The notes: generated by a model not told the origin, from the letters alone. A stretch of 64,000 bases of DNA from UMGS1498 sp900552335 (GCA_902477075.1 CABSFU010000001.1:113036-177035); one strand, 5' to 3'. Positions 26,147 through 35,390 are shown, numbered from the stretch's first letter. Numbers and translations are program-made.

Positions 26147-26703
26147 ACATATTGTTTCTTTTTCATGGATTGATGGAATGCTGTTACATATGAAAAACTG
26201 TATTTATTGGTTCCATAGTAATCAGTATTGTTTAGTAATTCTTCCATTGCTTCTTTTTCTGTTTTTACTTGATTATAAAAGCGATTAGAAGTCATAGCAT
26301 CATAACTATCTGCAATCGCAATTATTTTTGACAATTTTGGAATTTCTTTTTCTGTTTTATGATAAGGATATCCACTACCATCTAGTCTTTCATGGTGGGA
26401 TATGATGATATTTTTAATGTCCATCATAGATTCTGGTAATAAAGAATACCCGAATTCTACGTGGTGTTGGAGTAATCGATATTCTTCTTTTGTCAATTTT
26501 TCCTCTTTTTCTAATAAATTAACAGGAATAAATATTTTACCTATATCATGGAGCAAAGAAGAATAAAAAAGTAAGTTCATTTCAGAAATGGACAAATTTA
26601 ATTGCTTTCCAATTTCATTTGCATAATAGGCAACTCTACAAACATGTGCATAAGTATTTTTATCGTATAACGATAATAAAATAGTAAGTAAGTTTTTCCC
26701 CAT
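26137..26703 (-). CDS. HD-GYP domain protein (putative c-di-GMP phosphodiesterase)
   Basis: The start is set by AAAGGAGG upstream of ATG 26703. The 188-residue product is almost only an HD-GYP domain: HVCRVAYYA, LLHDIGKIFIP (HD), HHVEFGYSLLP, ISHHERLDGSGYP (GYP motif) and IADSYDAMTS. Such domains hydrolyse cyclic di-GMP or related dinucleotides. There is no receiver or sensory domain, so it is a minimal stand-alone version. Its link to the pilin-like genes nearby is only suggestive. Confidence 0.85.
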   Translation of the reverse strand: MGKNLLTILLSLYDKNTYAHVCRVAYYANEIGKQLNLSISEMNLLFYSSLLHDIGKIFIPVNLLEKEEKLTKEEYRLLQHHVEFGYSLLPESMMDIKNIIISHHERLDGSGYPYHKTEKEIPKLSKIIAIADSYDAMTSNRFYNQVKTEKEAMEELLNNTDYYGTNKYSFSYVTAFHQSMKKKQYVKK

Positions 26704-26858
26704 GTTTACCTCCTTTCTTAACGTATTATTGCTGTTTTTGGGGGAAATACCTAAATTTATCCACAAGTTTATTAAAAAAAATCATTTTTCATAAAAAATT
26801 ATCTACTTTTCCACCACAAAATAAAAAATCAATGTTATAATGAACGAAAGGTGATATT

Positions 26859-27917
26859 ATGAATTCAGATGTAATAACAAGAACATTGTTAATGGTTTTG
26901 GTTCCATTTTTGTTTGTGGTATTAATTATTCCCTATATCAAAAAAATTGCCAAAGCAATTAATGCAATTGATATGCCTAGAACAAGACATATCCATAAAG
27001 TTCCAACCCCAAAGTTAGGAGGATTAGCTATTTTTTTAGGCTTTCTTCTTGGTTATATGATTTTTGGAACACATAGTGCTACCATGAATGCCATTTTAAT
27101 AGGAAGTTTTATTATTATTATAACGGGTGTCATTGACGATGTGAGTGAATTATCACCAGTTCATAAATTAATAGGTCAATTAGCAGCAGCACTTGTTATT
27201 ACGGTGTATGGTAAACTATTAATTATTGATGTAAGTGCTTTCGGTTTTTATATTAACTTTAGTTTTTTATCCTATCCTCTTACTATCTTTTTTATCATTG
27301 GATGCATCAATTGTATAAATTTAATTGATGGACTAGATGGACTTTCGGGTGGTATTAGTTCTATTTATTATTTAACAGTTGGTATCATTGCGTTAATGCA
27401 GGGAAAAACTGGTTTAGATTATGTCCTAACTTTTGTAATGTTAGGTTCTGTATTAGGATTTTTGATTTATAATTTTAATCCGGCAAGTATTTTTGCTGGA
27501 GATTCTGGTTCTATGTTTATGGGATTTATTATTTCCGTTATCGCCCTTTTAGGATTTAAGAATGTAACGATGACTTCTTTAATTATTCCTTTACTTATTA
27601 TTGCCTTACCAATTTTAGATACTTTATTTGCTATTGTAAGAAGAATTTTAAAGGGGCAAAATCCAGCTCTTGGAGATAAAGCTCATATTCATCATCAATT
27701 ATTGAATCGAAATTTATCCACAAAAACAACAGTTATTATTATCTATATCATTGATGCTTTGTTTGCTATGGCCTCTATTGTTTATGTATTAAATGATGCA
27801 ACTTTAGGATATATCCTATATGGTATTTTATCAGTGATTATTTTGATATTTGTGGCAAAAACAGATGTTGTTTTTGATGATTCCATTCGTAATAAATTTA
27901 AAATACGTCATAAGTAA
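26859..27917 (+). CDS. tagO: undecaprenyl-phosphate sugar-1-phosphate transferase (TagO/WecA family)
   Basis: The 352-residue polytopic protein has VIDDVSELSP (DD motif), NLIDGLDGLSGG, FAGDSGSMFMGF and AHIHHQLLNR, the set typical of TagO/WecA glycosyltransferase family 4. It starts teichoic acid or other wall polymer synthesis by transferring GlcNAc-1-phosphate to undecaprenyl phosphate. A short hairpin terminator overlaps its stop. Confidence 0.9.
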   Translation: MNSDVITRTLLMVLVPFLFVVLIIPYIKKIAKAINAIDMPRTRHIHKVPTPKLGGLAIFLGFLLGYMIFGTHSATMNAILIGSFIIIITGVIDDVSELSPVHKLIGQLAAALVITVYGKLLIIDVSAFGFYINFSFLSYPLTIFFIIGCINCINLIDGLDGLSGGISSIYYLTVGIIALMQGKTGLDYVLTFVMLGSVLGFLIYNFNPASIFAGDSGSMFMGFIISVIALLGFKNVTMTSLIIPLLIIALPILDTLFAIVRRILKGQNPALGDKAHIHHQLLNRNLSTKTTVIIIYIIDALFAMASIVYVLNDATLGYILYGILSVIILIFVAKTDVVFDDSIRNKFKIRHK

Positions 27918-27929
27918 CGTATTTTTTTC
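27901..27929 (+). terminator. terminator overlapping the end of tagO
   Basis: Stem AAATACG / CGTATTT with a 10-base loop and T-run. Confidence 0.65.
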
Positions 27930-27961
27930 TTTATTTTGGAAACAGTATTAATGGTGATACT

Positions 27962-28678
27962 ATGAATGTAAATGAAGCTCTTAGTGTAATTCCAAGAAGT
28001 TTAATATCCTTATTAATTTTATTTTTTATCACAAAACTAATTGGTAGAAAACAAGTTTCGGAATTAAGTTTATTTGATTATGTAATAGGAATTTCAATTG
28101 GAAATTTTGCAGCGGAAACAACGATGAATTTTGAGGGACAGTTTATTAATGGTATTGTTGCCGTTATCACTTTTGGTATATTTGCTTATTTAGTATCTAT
28201 TCTTACTATGAAAAGCATTTTTTTTAGGAGATTTTTGATGGGGTCACCTGTTGTGATAATAGAAGATGGAAATATCTTGGAAAAAAGTTTGAAAAAGATG
28301 CAAATTGATGTAAATGATTTATTAGAACAAATTCGTAGTGGTGGATATTTTGATTTAAATGAAGTAGCATATGCTATTATGGAAACTAACGGAAAGATTA
28401 GTATATTACCTAAAAATGAATATAAACCAGTAATTAATAAAGATATGAATATTAAAAAAGAAAAAGCTAGTTTATGCGCTAATGTAATTATAGATTCTCA
28501 TATTATGAAAAATAATTTAAAGAGAATGAATAAAACAGAAGAATGGTTACTACATGAATTAAAAGTAAAAGGATATACTTCACTAGAAAATATATTGCTT
28601 GCAACTATGGATGAAAATGGTAAAGTTAGTTTATATGAAAAAAATAATAATGCCCAAAAATTAGAAATATTAGAATAA
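27962..28678 (+). CDS. DUF421 (YetF/YrbG-type) membrane protein
   Basis: The 238 residues comprise three N-terminal membrane helices with LIGRKQVSELSLFDYVIGISIGN, followed by a cytoplasmic domain with GGYFDLNEVAYAIMETNGKISILPK and a repeat of the same kind near the C-terminus. This is the YetF/YcaP family found in spore-formers, where some members affect germination; the role here is unknown. Confidence 0.85.
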   Translation: MNVNEALSVIPRSLISLLILFFITKLIGRKQVSELSLFDYVIGISIGNFAAETTMNFEGQFINGIVAVITFGIFAYLVSILTMKSIFFRRFLMGSPVVIIEDGNILEKSLKKMQIDVNDLLEQIRSGGYFDLNEVAYAIMETNGKISILPKNEYKPVINKDMNIKKEKASLCANVIIDSHIMKNNLKRMNKTEEWLLHELKVKGYTSLENILLATMDENGKVSLYEKNNNAQKLEILE

Positions 28679-28685
28679 AAATTGA

Positions 28686-29285
28686 CTACAGAGAGCCAAT
28701 TTTTTTGTTTATTTCTTTTTTCATTTTAGATTTTAATTTTTTATTTATTTTATTTCTTCCTTTTTTATTAAATATATAGATGATTATTAAAATAATTACA
28801 ACAATAATAAAATATAGATAATCATTTGATTCACTCCATATATTTTTCTTTTCTTTTTGAGCTTCTATTTGTGATATTTGAAGTTGATTTGTATAGGTAT
28901 AGTCTCCATATAAATAAGTTACTTTTCCTAATCCTTCTTTGATAATTAGGTCTTGTAGTAATTCATCGTCCACAAATACCCAAACAAGATGTCGATCATA
29001 TTTATCATATTTGTCAGAGTTTTTATCATATTCAATTTCTATTTTCTTTGCATTTGTTAATAAAGCACAAGTAAAATTACTAGCTTCTTTTCCATAAGGT
29101 TCTATTTTATTTGTAGATTCTGGTGTATTGATTGCTAGAAATCTAGCTTTTATTTTTTCATCGTTTAAGTAAAACCATGCAGTATCTCCATCCACACATT
29201 TTGCAAGTGTTACGTTTTCCTTGGCAAGTATATTGCTTATCCACAAAAAAGAAAGAAGAATTAAAATTATTTTTATTTTTTTCAT
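28686..29285 (-). CDS. thermonuclease-family (SNase) membrane-anchored nuclease
   Basis: A signal or anchor helix at the N-terminus, then the SNase core with VDGDTAWFYL, KARFLAINTPES, GKEASNFT, DKYDRHLVWVFVD and LIKEGLGKV, holding the Arg/Asp/Glu residues of staphylococcal-type nucleases. A second membrane helix and a basic tail occupy the last 45 residues, an unusual addition that would hold the enzyme at the membrane. It converges with the DUF421 gene. Confidence 0.88.
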   Translation of the reverse strand: MKKIKIILILLSFLWISNILAKENVTLAKCVDGDTAWFYLNDEKIKARFLAINTPESTNKIEPYGKEASNFTCALLTNAKKIEIEYDKNSDKYDKYDRHLVWVFVDDELLQDLIIKEGLGKVTYLYGDYTYTNQLQISQIEAQKEKKNIWSESNDYLYFIIVVIILIIIYIFNKKGRNKINKKLKSKMKKEINKKIGSL

Positions 29286-29372
29286 ATTCTCACCATATGT
29301 ATTATATCAAAATTTGACAAGTTTTGAAAAATAATATAGTATACTTTACTAAATTCAAAAGGGGGAAATAAA

Positions 29373-30092
29373 ATGATTTTATATAGAGCATTAAATGAGG
29401 AAGATTTGAAGAGTTTATATTTGGATGGAATGATTACATCATCTTTGATAAATTCATATGAAAATAGAACAAATGCTTCAAAAGAGGTTCAGAAAAAATT
29501 AACAGAATTTTATAAAAAATGTTATGAAGAATTAGATGAGTCATTTTTGTTAAGCTTGATATATGGTCATATCAATGGAAAATTAGTGAATGCAAAAAGA
29601 AGTCCATGGATATCCACAACTAGTGATTTTTTCACTGCTTATAATTATGCAACTTTAAATAAGTGTGCGGGAGATGGATTAAAAAGACGTTCTATTTTAT
29701 GTTTTGAAATAGATGATAATCAAATCATTAATACTATTTATGAATTAAAAAATAAGAGTTTAGAAAATGGAACTGCTTTTAATTTAACTAATAATAGATT
29801 AGCTAATTATCGAAAAGATAACCTTATTTTACCTTATGAAACAAAGTGTAAAATAAAAGAAAAAGGTCTTAATTTTAGCATTAGTAATTATGCTACAGCA
29901 GATAGTATGTACTTAATTGTAAATTCTATCAAACTAGGGAACTATCTTTTATTAGATCCCTTACAGCAAGATTTATTAATTCATCAGTATGGTAATGATG
30001 TTACAAATTATATTGAAAAAATAGTTAAATCCTTAGAATATAAGGAAGAAGTGGTGACTTCCTCTTTACAATTTTATAAAAAAATGATATAA
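29373..30092 (+). CDS. hypothetical protein, possible ADP-ribosyltransferase-like fold
   Basis: I do not recognise a named family. The order YRAL near the N-terminus, SPWISTTSDFFTAYNYA in the middle and NLILPYETKCKIKEKG later recalls the R / STS / E arrangement of ARTC-type ADP-ribosyltransferases, where a VLLP-G-F-V strand carries the last motif. The catalytic EXE is not evident. No signal peptide. A good ribosome-binding site (AGGGGG) precedes it. Treat the fold as a guess. Confidence 0.4.
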   Translation: MILYRALNEEDLKSLYLDGMITSSLINSYENRTNASKEVQKKLTEFYKKCYEELDESFLLSLIYGHINGKLVNAKRSPWISTTSDFFTAYNYATLNKCAGDGLKRRSILCFEIDDNQIINTIYELKNKSLENGTAFNLTNNRLANYRKDNLILPYETKCKIKEKGLNFSISNYATADSMYLIVNSIKLGNYLLLDPLQQDLLIHQYGNDVTNYIEKIVKSLEYKEEVVTSSLQFYKKMI

Positions 30093-30118
30093 TTACACGG
30101 TTGATTGGGAGTGAATAT

Positions 30119-31936
30119 ATGAAGAAAATTAAAAATATTGCTATCATAGCACACGTAGACCACGGAAAAACAACTTTAGTAGATCAATTATTAAAACAAT
30201 CTGGTACGTTTAGAGCAAATGAAAATGTTGATGAAAGAGCTATGGATTCTAATGATATTGAAAGAGAAAGAGGAATCACAATTTTAGCAAAAACAACAGC
30301 AATTAATTATAAAGATTATCGTATTAATATTCTAGATACACCAGGACATGCTGATTTTGGTGGAGAAGTAGAAAGAATTATGAATATGGTGGATGGTGTT
30401 CTTTTAGTAGTAGATGCTTATGAAGGAACAATGCCTCAAACAAGATTTGTTTTGAAAAAAGCTTTAGAAGCAGGTGTAACACCAATTGTAGTTGTCAATA
30501 AAATTGATAAAGATACAGCTCGTCCACTTGAAGTAGTAGATGAAGTATTAGATTTATTTATTGAATTAGGTGCAGATGAGTCACAATTGGATTTCCCTGT
30601 TATTTATGCTTCTGCGATTAAAGGAACTAGTAGTTTAGACCCAGATATTTCTACTCAAAAAGAAACAATGGATCCAATTTTTGAAACTATTATTGAACAT
30701 ATTCCATCACCAAAACATGAAGAAGGTAGTTTACAATTTCAACCTGCTTTATTAGATTACAATGATTTCGTAGGAAGAATTGGTATTGGCGTTGTTAAAA
30801 GAGGAACTATTAAAGTAAATCAAATGGTTTCCTGTGTACGTTTAGATGGCTCTGTTAAACAATTTAGAATTGCTAAAATGTTTGGATATCTTGGATTAAA
30901 AAGAATCGAAATTACAGAAGCAGAGGCTGGTGACATTATTGCTATAGCAGGTTTACCAGATATCAGTGTTGGAGAAACAGTTTGTGAGGTTGGAAAAGAA
31001 GATGCACTTCCATTATTACGTATTGATGAACCAACTTTACAAATGACATTTGGTGTAAATACTTCTCCATTTGTAGGTAGAGAAGGAAAAATTATTACAG
31101 CTAGAAAAATTGAAGAAAGATTATTAAAAGAAACAGAACGAGACGTATCTTTAAAAGTAGAACCAAATGATAGTGAATCCTTTATTGTATCAGGTAGAGG
31201 AGAGTTACACTTATCTATTTTGATTGAAAATATGCGTAGAGAAGGTTTTGAACTCCAAGTTTCTAAACCAGTAGTAATTATTAAAGAAATTGACGGTGTA
31301 AAATGTGAACCAGTAGAAGATGTTCAAATTGATGTTCCAGAAGAATATGTAGGAAATGTAATAGAAGCTCTAGGAAATAGAGAAGGAATTATGGAAAATA
31401 TGATTAATCATGAAAATCAAGTCCGTTTATTATATACTGTTCCATCTCGTGGATTAATTGGTTTTTCTACAGAATTTATGACAATGACAAAAGGATATGG
31501 AATGATTAACCATACTTACAAAGAATATCGTAAAATGACTTCAAGCAATGTTGGAGAAAGAAAATTAGGCGTTTTAGTTTCTATGGAAAATGGTAAAGCT
31601 ACAGCTTATGCTTTAGGCGCTTTGGAAGACCGTGGTATTATGTTCGTAGAACCTGGTACAGATATTTATGAAGGTATGATTGTTGGAGAACATTCTCATG
31701 AAGATGATTTAGCAGTTAATCCAGTTAAAGGTAAAAACTTAACAAATACTAGAAGTGCTGGAAAAGATCATACAGTTGTGTTAAAAAGACCAAGACAAAT
31801 GAGTTTGGAATATTGTCTAGATTATATTAATAGTGATGAACTTGTAGAAGTTACACCTTTGAATTTCAGACTTAGAAAAAGAATTTTGAATACACAAGAA
31901 AGAAAAAAATATAATTTCAACAAAAAAAATGCTTAG
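30119..31936 (+). CDS. typA: translational GTPase TypA/BipA
   Basis: ATG 30119 follows GGGAGTG. The 605-residue protein has G1 AHVDHGKTTLVD, G3 DTPGHADFGGEVERI and G4 NKIDK, the EF-G-like domains, and the BipA C-terminal domain (SRGLIGFSTEFMTMT, NTRSAGKDHTVVLKRPRQMSLE). It is a ribosome-associated GTPase involved in stress adaptation and 50S assembly. Intact. Confidence 0.97.
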   Translation: MKKIKNIAIIAHVDHGKTTLVDQLLKQSGTFRANENVDERAMDSNDIERERGITILAKTTAINYKDYRINILDTPGHADFGGEVERIMNMVDGVLLVVDAYEGTMPQTRFVLKKALEAGVTPIVVVNKIDKDTARPLEVVDEVLDLFIELGADESQLDFPVIYASAIKGTSSLDPDISTQKETMDPIFETIIEHIPSPKHEEGSLQFQPALLDYNDFVGRIGIGVVKRGTIKVNQMVSCVRLDGSVKQFRIAKMFGYLGLKRIEITEAEAGDIIAIAGLPDISVGETVCEVGKEDALPLLRIDEPTLQMTFGVNTSPFVGREGKIITARKIEERLLKETERDVSLKVEPNDSESFIVSGRGELHLSILIENMRREGFELQVSKPVVIIKEIDGVKCEPVEDVQIDVPEEYVGNVIEALGNREGIMENMINHENQVRLLYTVPSRGLIGFSTEFMTMTKGYGMINHTYKEYRKMTSSNVGERKLGVLVSMENGKATAYALGALEDRGIMFVEPGTDIYEGMIVGEHSHEDDLAVNPVKGKNLTNTRSAGKDHTVVLKRPRQMSLEYCLDYINSDELVEVTPLNFRLRKRILNTQERKKYNFNKKNA

Positions 31937-31957
31937 TTTTTCTAAGTATTTTTTTAT
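31928..31957. terminator. bidirectional terminator between typA and the Xre gene
   Basis: Stem AATGCTTAG / CTAAGTATT with A-tract and T-tract, overlapping the typA stop codon. Confidence 0.75.
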
Positions 31958-32178
31958 TCTTCATCAAACATATTTTTAATAGAAACTTCCAAAATATCGG
32001 CAATGTGTTCTAAATTATCTAGTGAGATCGTTTGATGTGTCACTGATTCTAGTTTAGCAATTAAACTATCACTTACCATTGCTTTATCTGCAAGTTCTTT
32101 TTGAGTCCAACCTTTTAATTTTCTGTATTTTTTAATATTTTGTCCTACAATATCATAAATATCTCTTTTTACTTCCAT
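31954..32178 (-). CDS. Xre-family helix-turn-helix regulator
   Basis: ATG 32178 follows AAGGGGTG. The 74-residue protein is a single Cro/CI-type HTH (KGWTQKELADKAMVSDSLIAKLESVTHQTISLDNL, seen at residues about 22-55). No second domain. Target unknown. Confidence 0.85.
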   Translation of the reverse strand: MEVKRDIYDIVGQNIKKYRKLKGWTQKELADKAMVSDSLIAKLESVTHQTISLDNLEHIADILEVSIKNMFDEE

Positions 32179-32414
32179 GTACGTCACCCCTTTTATTTTC
32201 TCATATAAAACTGAAATATAATATAGATTAATAGTCTATACTATTTTCCACTCTAGTAGTAGTATGTTCTTTTTGTGTAAATATTTACATATATTATTGT
32301 AAGTCATTTAAAAATGTGATAAAGTATACTTGATTTGTTAGTTATTTTGTTCCTTTCCTAATTGAAAAGATAAGATAAGTTTAATGAAATCAATAATTGG
32401 AAAGGAGTTTATTT

Positions 32415-32600
32415 ATGCAAGACGAAAAAATTATTTGCAAAGATTGTGGTAAAGAATTTATTTTTACTGTTAGAGATCAAGAATTTTATGCTGAAAAAGG
32501 TTTCCAAAATAAACCAGTTAGATGCAAAGAATGTAGACAAGCAAAAAAAGATAGAATTGAAAATTCAAGAAAATCTTTTAATGATGCTAGAAATAATTAA
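32415..32600 (+). CDS. small zinc-ribbon protein
   Basis: ATG 32415 follows AAAGGAG. The 61-residue product has CKDCGKEF and CKECRQAKKDR, with FTVRDQEFYAEKGFQNKP between them, matching the probable zinc-ribbon (zf-trcl type) family common in Firmicutes. Two CxxC pairs would bind one zinc. Function unknown. Confidence 0.75.
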   Translation: MQDEKIICKDCGKEFIFTVRDQEFYAEKGFQNKPVRCKECRQAKKDRIENSRKSFNDARNN

Positions 32601-32628
32601 AAACTCTTATTTTTTAAGAGTTTTTTTG
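32601..32628. terminator. bidirectional terminator at the end of cotJC
   Basis: Stem AAACTCTTA / TAAGAGTTT with a T-run, shared by the zinc-ribbon gene and the convergent cotJC 3' part. Confidence 0.75.
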
Positions 32629-32991
32629 TATTTTATTTTCTAAGTAGTAGTTTCTCAATTCTTTAAATCTTTGGTAATGAATAATTTCTCTTTGTCTTAA
32701 AAAAGATAATGGAGCTAAAACAGATATATCATTAGTCAAATCCATTAAATGTTCATAAGTAGCGCGAGCTCTTTGTTCTGCGGCCATATCACTTTCAATA
32801 TCTGCTATAAAGTCACCACTTGTTTCAATGTAAGACGTTGTAAAAGGCACTCCCATAGCATCAGCAGGGAATAAGGCAGTATCATGTTCAGCAAATATGC
32901 CACCTAAACCAGCTTGTTTCATTTCTTCTATTGTTGCTCCTTTTGTTAATTGATAAATCATGGCACCAATCATTTCTAAATGAGCTAATTC
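32614..32991 (-). pseudogene. cotJC: cotJC, 3' part (interrupted by the prophage)
   Basis: This encodes the C-terminal two thirds of CotJC, a manganese-catalase-like spore coat protein: ...ELAHLEMIGAMIYQLTKG at the start and RATYEHLMDLTNDISV further on. It has no start codon of its own at the right place; the frame runs out into the prophage at the core AATTC (32987-32991). The missing N-terminal 64-66 residues are at 63163-63359. Joined at the core, the two give IGTEEL-AHLEM, an unbroken protein of 189 codons, the usual family length. Inactive unless the prophage is excised. Confidence 0.92.
32987..32991. other. left attachment-site core (attL)
   Basis: AATTC shared with 63163-63167. The flanks differ, which is typical of serine integrase sites where only the few central bases are common. 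The exact 2-bp crossover within the core cannot be decided from this sequence. Confidence 0.8.
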
Positions 32992-33013
32992 ATTTTTACA
33001 AGTATGTTATCAG

Positions 33014-35173
33014 TTAAAAAGACAACAATATAATCTTGAGAGAAAAATTCTCTTTTAAGTATCGACCGCCTTTTTCTTTCTTATAAATTACTTGTTTTAT
33101 TATAGTTGATAATAAAGCGTTTTTTTCTTCTGCGGTCATATCTTTTGAATATTTACTTATAACATCTTCTAAAATTGGTATAGCTTTCTTTTTACTATAT
33201 AAATCTTTAGTTCTATCTTTTGACTTAGATAGTTCTGTTTTTTGATTTAATAATGTTTCTAATTGTTCATTTAAAGTATTAGTTCTTTTAATAAATAAAT
33301 CTTGAGTATATGCTCCAGTCTCTACTAATTCGCAAGCCTTTTCTATTTGGCTTTTTATTTTATCTATTTCGTGATCTATTGCTTCTATCATTTCCTTATT
33401 AGTACATATTTCTTTTTTTACTGCTTCTTCATAATTATTAACATAGTTTTTATATTCACTCATTATTATTTTAAGAGATTTTAATATTTTATCTTCTACA
33501 AGTTCTAATTCACTTGATACACACTTACATCTAGGTCTACTACACATTAAAGTATCTGTATGTGGTGGAGTTATGCTTTCTTCTATTGTAGTTATAGCTT
33601 TATCAAACTCGTTTGTTTCTATATTCAATAGTTTTTTTAGATCCTCCCATTTATCAGCGTGTGGTATACAAAATTTCTCGTCGTTAGAACTAAACCAATG
33701 ATCCACAGAGTTTTTAGAAACGTGTAGAGCTCTAGCTATGTCATTAAGACTATAATTTCCTTTATGTTCCCTTAATAATAATCGTAATTTAGGCTTATCT
33801 ATATCATAAATACGTTTAGCGGTAGGCTTAGCGTCTTTTCTTAAATAATATGGACGTCTAGTCATATTATTACCACAATAGCCACATACAACCAAACCTA
33901 ATAAAGGGTTTTTCATTTCTTTATTATCTGGCACTGTTTTAAGTCTGTTAGATAAAAATTTAGCTTCTATCTGTTGTTTTATATCTTCGCCGAGTATTGC
34001 TTCGTGTTTACCTCTAACAAGCGTAAAATCGTCATTATTAGGGTTTTTCTTAACAATATGTCCATTTACTAGTGTCTTAGTAGTTTTACGTCTGTCCCAC
34101 GTCAAATAGCCGTATATAGTGTAACCCTGTAATATATTTCTAACCATATTAGCGGTCCACTCTTTAGACTTTCTAGGTTTTATTTTAAGATAATTAAGAT
34201 AGTGTGCTATATTAGTAGCTCTCATATCATTTAATATAATCTTAATATTTTCTCCTGGTTTAAAAAAGTTATGAGGTATATGTATATTGTTTATATCTAT
34301 ATTATAGCTAGCTGCTATACTTTCCAATGTATCATTTTCTTTTATTTTATATGGTAATGATTTACTATTAACTGTTAATCTTATTTCTTGATCTACTTTT
34401 AAATCTAAATTACAAGTGATTATATCTTTCTTATGTGTTCCAAACAATTTAGCTATATCTGATATAATCTCGTTTTCTTTAACAGTGTAAGTAGTATTTA
34501 GTCCGTTTAAGAATAAATCAGCTAATAATTTTACTACTTTAGACTCTGACTCATTTTCTACTAAAACATAACCTTTCTCGTTAGGTATTTTCTGTTTATT
34601 ATAACCGTATGGCAATACAGAACCAACGTATTTACCGTCTTTAACACTTCTTAATCTACCACGAGCTAATATACGTTTAGTATATTTTAAATATTTTCTA
34701 GCTTGATATAAACCGTCTTCAAAATAAGATAAATCGTCCTCGTTATCTAAATTATATATTTTCATAGGAGTTATTATCTTTGTGTTGGAATATTGAAAAG
34801 CTTGAGCTATTATTCCCTGGTCCATAGTATTACCACGAGCTAGACGTTCTATTTCAATACATACAACTCCTTTTACACGATCTTCTTCTATTAAAGATAA
34901 TACTTCTTGAATTATTGGACGATCTTCGATAGTATCTCCAGACGCTACCTCTCTATAAATATTATGCTCTGGTATTGGCTTACCGAAAATACTTACAATA
35001 AAGTCTTGTAATTCTTTTTCGTGTCTTTGTAAAGTCTTTTCTATAGACTCGTCTTTATAATAGTCCATATCTTTACGTGATTTTCTTAAATATATTATAA
35101 ACATATCTAGTATCTCGTCGACAGTAAGGTCCCTAGATACGTTCATTATTTGTAAAAATGTATCTAAATTCAT
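33014..35173 (-). CDS. large serine recombinase (phage integrase) with LysM-like and HTH insertions
   Basis: 719 residues, long for the family. The N-terminal resolvase domain has YLRKSRKD with catalytic Ser32, VASGDTIEDRP and ERLARG. The recombinase domain (LPYGYNKQ...; TANMVRNILQGYTIYGYLTW) is split by about 90 residues at about 229-317 made of two LysM-like repeats (YTVKENEIISDIAKLFG; YKIKENDTLESIAASYNI). The zinc ribbon begins CGYCGNNMTRR and closes CSRPRCKC, but between the pairs lies an HTH segment (YSLNDIARALHVSKNSVDHWF). A long coiled coil follows, as usual. It would integrate and, with a directionality factor, excise the prophage. It is transcribed toward attL. Confidence 0.92.
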   Translation of the reverse strand: MNLDTFLQIMNVSRDLTVDEILDMFIIYLRKSRKDMDYYKDESIEKTLQRHEKELQDFIVSIFGKPIPEHNIYREVASGDTIEDRPIIQEVLSLIEEDRVKGVVCIEIERLARGNTMDQGIIAQAFQYSNTKIITPMKIYNLDNEDDLSYFEDGLYQARKYLKYTKRILARGRLRSVKDGKYVGSVLPYGYNKQKIPNEKGYVLVENESESKVVKLLADLFLNGLNTTYTVKENEIISDIAKLFGTHKKDIITCNLDLKVDQEIRLTVNSKSLPYKIKENDTLESIAASYNIDINNIHIPHNFFKPGENIKIILNDMRATNIAHYLNYLKIKPRKSKEWTANMVRNILQGYTIYGYLTWDRRKTTKTLVNGHIVKKNPNNDDFTLVRGKHEAILGEDIKQQIEAKFLSNRLKTVPDNKEMKNPLLGLVVCGYCGNNMTRRPYYLRKDAKPTAKRIYDIDKPKLRLLLREHKGNYSLNDIARALHVSKNSVDHWFSSNDEKFCIPHADKWEDLKKLLNIETNEFDKAITTIEESITPPHTDTLMCSRPRCKCVSSELELVEDKILKSLKIIMSEYKNYVNNYEEAVKKEICTNKEMIEAIDHEIDKIKSQIEKACELVETGAYTQDLFIKRTNTLNEQLETLLNQKTELSKSKDRTKDLYSKKKAIPILEDVISKYSKDMTAEEKNALLSTIIKQVIYKKEKGGRYLKENFSLKIILLSF

Positions 35174-35204
35174 TATAGCACTTTCTTTCTTTATAATTTT
35201 ATGC

Positions 35205-35233
35205 TATAATCGTATAGAAAAGCCTATACAATT
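35205..35233. promoter_or_regulatory. recombinase promoter region with inverted repeat
   Basis: The inverted repeat GTATAG-AAAAGC-CTATAC (35212-35229) lies 39-56 bases upstream of the recombinase start, over the likely promoter. On the plus strand TATAAT at 35205-35210 could drive an opposite transcript. On the minus strand CATAAAAT further down resembles a sigma-E -10, but no matching -35 is seen, so this is only a hint. Confidence 0.35.
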
Positions 35234-35330
35234 ATAGTTGGTTGTTTCTTCTATTTTGTTTTAAGTGTGATAGCTTTTAGGGTTTTTCATTTCAACGCTT
35301 CGTGTTCGCGCACGAGGCGTCTTTTTTTTA
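35217..35330 (+). ncRNA. possible short transcript ending in a strong terminator
   Basis: The terminator at 35295-35329 (10-bp stem ACGCTTCGTG / CACGAGGCGT with loop TTCGCG and eight T) has no gene before it on the plus strand. TATAAT at 35205-35210 is the only nearby -10, with a poor -35. A short RNA antisense to the recombinase leader is one explanation; another is that the terminator blocks read-through toward the recombinase gene. Confidence 0.3.
35295..35329 (+). terminator. strong intrinsic terminator
   Basis: 10-bp GC-rich stem with a 6-base loop and a run of eight T. Confidence 0.8.
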
Positions 35331-35342
35331 TGCTTTTTTACC

Positions 35343-35390
35343 TTTCGAGCAAGAAAACGTACATTTCGAGCAATGTTAATCACAATTAAC
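35343..35390. repeat. direct and inverted repeats, possible operator
   Basis: TTTCGAGCAA occurs at 35343-35352 and 35364-35373, spaced 21 bases (two helical turns), followed by GTTAAT-CACA-ATTAAC (35375-35390). This is upstream of the small ORF at 35452. A protein-binding site is likely. Confidence 0.45.
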
